Positions 62,802 to 64,000 of a stretch of 64,000 nucleotides of DNA are shown one piece after another. Numbering within the stretch: position 1 is the stretch's first letter; each line of letters opens with the position of its first letter. The stretch is from positions 1,118,501 to 1,182,500 of the forward strand of contig CP113055.1 of assembly GCA_026625625.1 (NCBI GenBank). The letters run 5' to 3'. The translations under genes and the position numbers were made by a program. The stretch comes from Blastomonas sp. SL216 (lineage in GTDB: Bacteria; Pseudomonadota; Alphaproteobacteria; Sphingomonadales; Sphingomonadaceae). The notes under the pieces were generated by a model. That model did no database searches. It saw only the letters and a list, made by a program, of their open reading frames with translations, and was not told where the DNA came from.

Positions 62802-64000
62802 ATGGCGGCGCGCCTGCTGGCGCTTTGCGCGGCTGCGATGCTGGCAATCCAGCCTGCTGCCGCACAATCGATCCTGCGGGACGCTGAGACCGAGGCACTG
62901 CTCGCCGACATGTCGCGCGATCTGATCCTCGCCGCCGGCCTGCTCCCTTCCAACGTCAATGTCGTCGTCATCAACGATCGCAGCATCAACGCCTTTGTGG
63001 CGGGCACGCAGGATGTCTATATCCATAGCGGGCTGATCGAGGCGGCGGACAATGCCAACGAGGTTCAGGGCGTGATCGCGCACGAGCTCGGCCATATCGC
63101 GCTGGGTCATTCGATCACCCGGTCCGAAAATGCCTCCAAGGCGGGCAATATCACCATCCTTTCGATGCTGCTCGGCCTGGCCGCCGTCGCGGCAGGCGCG
63201 GGCGAAGCCGGGCTCGGCATCATCGGTGCGGGCCAGCAGGCGGCGATGGGGAATTTCCTGGCGCACACCCGCGGCGAGGAAGCCGGGGCCGATGTCGCCG
63301 GTGCGAAATATCTGTCGATGGCAGGCCTGACCGGCAAGGGCTCGATCGAGTTTTTCAAGAAGCTGCAAAACCTGGAGTTCCGCCTCGCGATCCCGCAGGA
63401 GGACAGCTACAACCGCTCGCACCCGCTCTCGGGAGAGCGCATCACGCTGCTGCAGGAAATCTACCAGAACGACCCTGCTTATGAAGCCCCGCTCGATCCG
63501 CAGCTTGAGCAGCGCTTTCAGCGGGTGAAGGCCAAGCTGGTCGGCTATGTCGCCGAGCCCACCGAGACGCTGCGCGACTATCCCGAAAGCAACCAGAGCG
63601 TTCCGGCGCGCTATGCCCGGGCCTATGCCTGGCACAAGAGCGCCTATCCGGAAAAGGCACTGTCAGAGATCCGCTCGCTGCTCGCCGAATCTCCGGACGA
63701 CCCCTATTTCCTCGAAATCTACGGTCAGATCCTGCTCGAATCGGGCCGCCCGAAAGAGGCGATCGCACCGCTGCAAAAGGCGGTGGCAACCACCAAGGCG
63801 CAATCGCTGATCGCAGGCGTCTATGGCCATGCGCTGATTGCCAGCGAGGATCCGGCCAACCTTCCCGAGGCCGAACGCGTGCTCAAGGCCGCCGTGGCGC
63901 GCGATGCAGAAAATCCGTTCGCCTGGTACCAGCTGGGCGTGGTCTATGCCAATCGCGGCGATACGGCGCGCGCCGCGCTCGCCAGCGCGGAACGCTATGT
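62802..64000 (+). CDS. secreted M48 metalloprotease with TPR-like repeats (3' end beyond window)
   Basis: The frame from the ATG at 62802 is open to the window end (399 codons), so the gene is partial. It has a signal peptide (LLALCAAAMLAIQPAAA), then INAFVAGTQDVYIHSGLI, the zinc motif VIAHELGHIALGHS and the third-ligand region RGEEAGADVAGAKYL of M48 peptidases, as in BepA/YfgC. TPR-like repeats start near residue 265 (ARAYAWHKSAYPEKALSEI). BepA helps assemble or degrade outer-membrane proteins such as LptD. A GTG at 62790 is an in-frame alternative start. Confidence 0.9.
   Translation, partial: MAARLLALCAAAMLAIQPAAAQSILRDAETEALLADMSRDLILAAGLLPSNVNVVVINDRSINAFVAGTQDVYIHSGLIEAADNANEVQGVIAHELGHIALGHSITRSENASKAGNITILSMLLGLAAVAAGAGEAGLGIIGAGQQAAMGNFLAHTRGEEAGADVAGAKYLSMAGLTGKGSIEFFKKLQNLEFRLAIPQEDSYNRSHPLSGERITLLQEIYQNDPAYEAPLDPQLEQRFQRVKAKLVGYVAEPTETLRDYPESNQSVPARYARAYAWHKSAYPEKALSEIRSLLAESPDDPYFLEIYGQILLESGRPKEAIAPLQKAVATTKAQSLIAGVYGHALIASEDPANLPEAERVLKAAVARDAENPFAWYQLGVVYANRGDTARAALASAERY

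Overview
The window is high-GC alphaproteobacterial chromosome, most likely from the Sphingomonadales (Sphingomonas/Novosphingobium/Blastomonas-type). This rests on protein character (SapC, NDH-2, DUF1178, paired MoaD/MoaE, DUF2855, sphingomonad-type small secreted proteins), on dense gene packing with many ATGA/GTGA/TGATG overlaps, and on intergenic palindromes typical of that group. No species can be named from the sequence alone. I used no database search; family names rest on motifs I can read.

Layout. 1-5.6 kb: tRNA-Arg(CCU), a minus-strand run grx-nitrilase-DUF1178, comF, a methyltransferase and a DEAD-box RNA helicase. 5.8-17.8 kb: a FAD-dependent 2-hydroxyacid-type dehydrogenase, SapC, the molybdopterin genes moaA-moaD-moaE, a ProX-like editing protein, a serine hydrolase, photolyase, and a coupled minus-strand set (membrane hydrolase, cyanophycinase-like, HAD, DUF2855, SMP-30). 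17.9-25.8 kb: pyrB coupled to a catalytically dead dihydroorotase (pyrC'), NDH-2, TspO, a secreted leucyl aminopeptidase, a 3-oxoadipyl-CoA-type thiolase and glyoxalase II.

25,917-35,843 is a compact 9.9-kb integrated element bounded by 22-bp direct repeats. The right copy is the 3' end of an intact tRNA-Tyr gene. The element carries a tyrosine integrase, HNH nuclease, large terminase, HK97-type capsid, prohead protease and portal, plus two small regulators. I recognise no tail, lysis, connector, small terminase or replication-protein gene. Its left 0.8 kb has no convincing gene and is packed with two short repeat families and several hairpins. This looks like a capsid-forming phage satellite, or a very reduced prophage, and is the most interesting object in the window.

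36-50.4 kb: rlmB, two tandem paralogous lipoproteins, a lipoprotein with a HELAH motif, HU, Lon, YbaB, DnaX, SRP RNA, a 2Fe-2S ferredoxin with two tandem coupled cysteine desulfurases, an alpha/beta hydrolase, and two tandem secreted paralogs of unknown function. 50.4-54.8 kb: fumarylacetoacetase, a MarR regulator, a TonB receptor and maleylacetoacetate isomerase, which looks like a tyrosine/homogentisate catabolic group with a receptor inside it. 54.9-59.1 kb: two glycosyltransferases of the arsenosugar-type pair, a small surface protein, and nucleotide-sugar dehydrogenase and epimerase genes for cell-surface polysaccharide. 59.2-64 kb: a small monooxygenase, hslV and hslU separated by an exported D-amino-acid-oxidase-like flavoprotein whose domain order is circularly permuted, then a secreted M48 protease with TPR-like repeats cut off by the window end.
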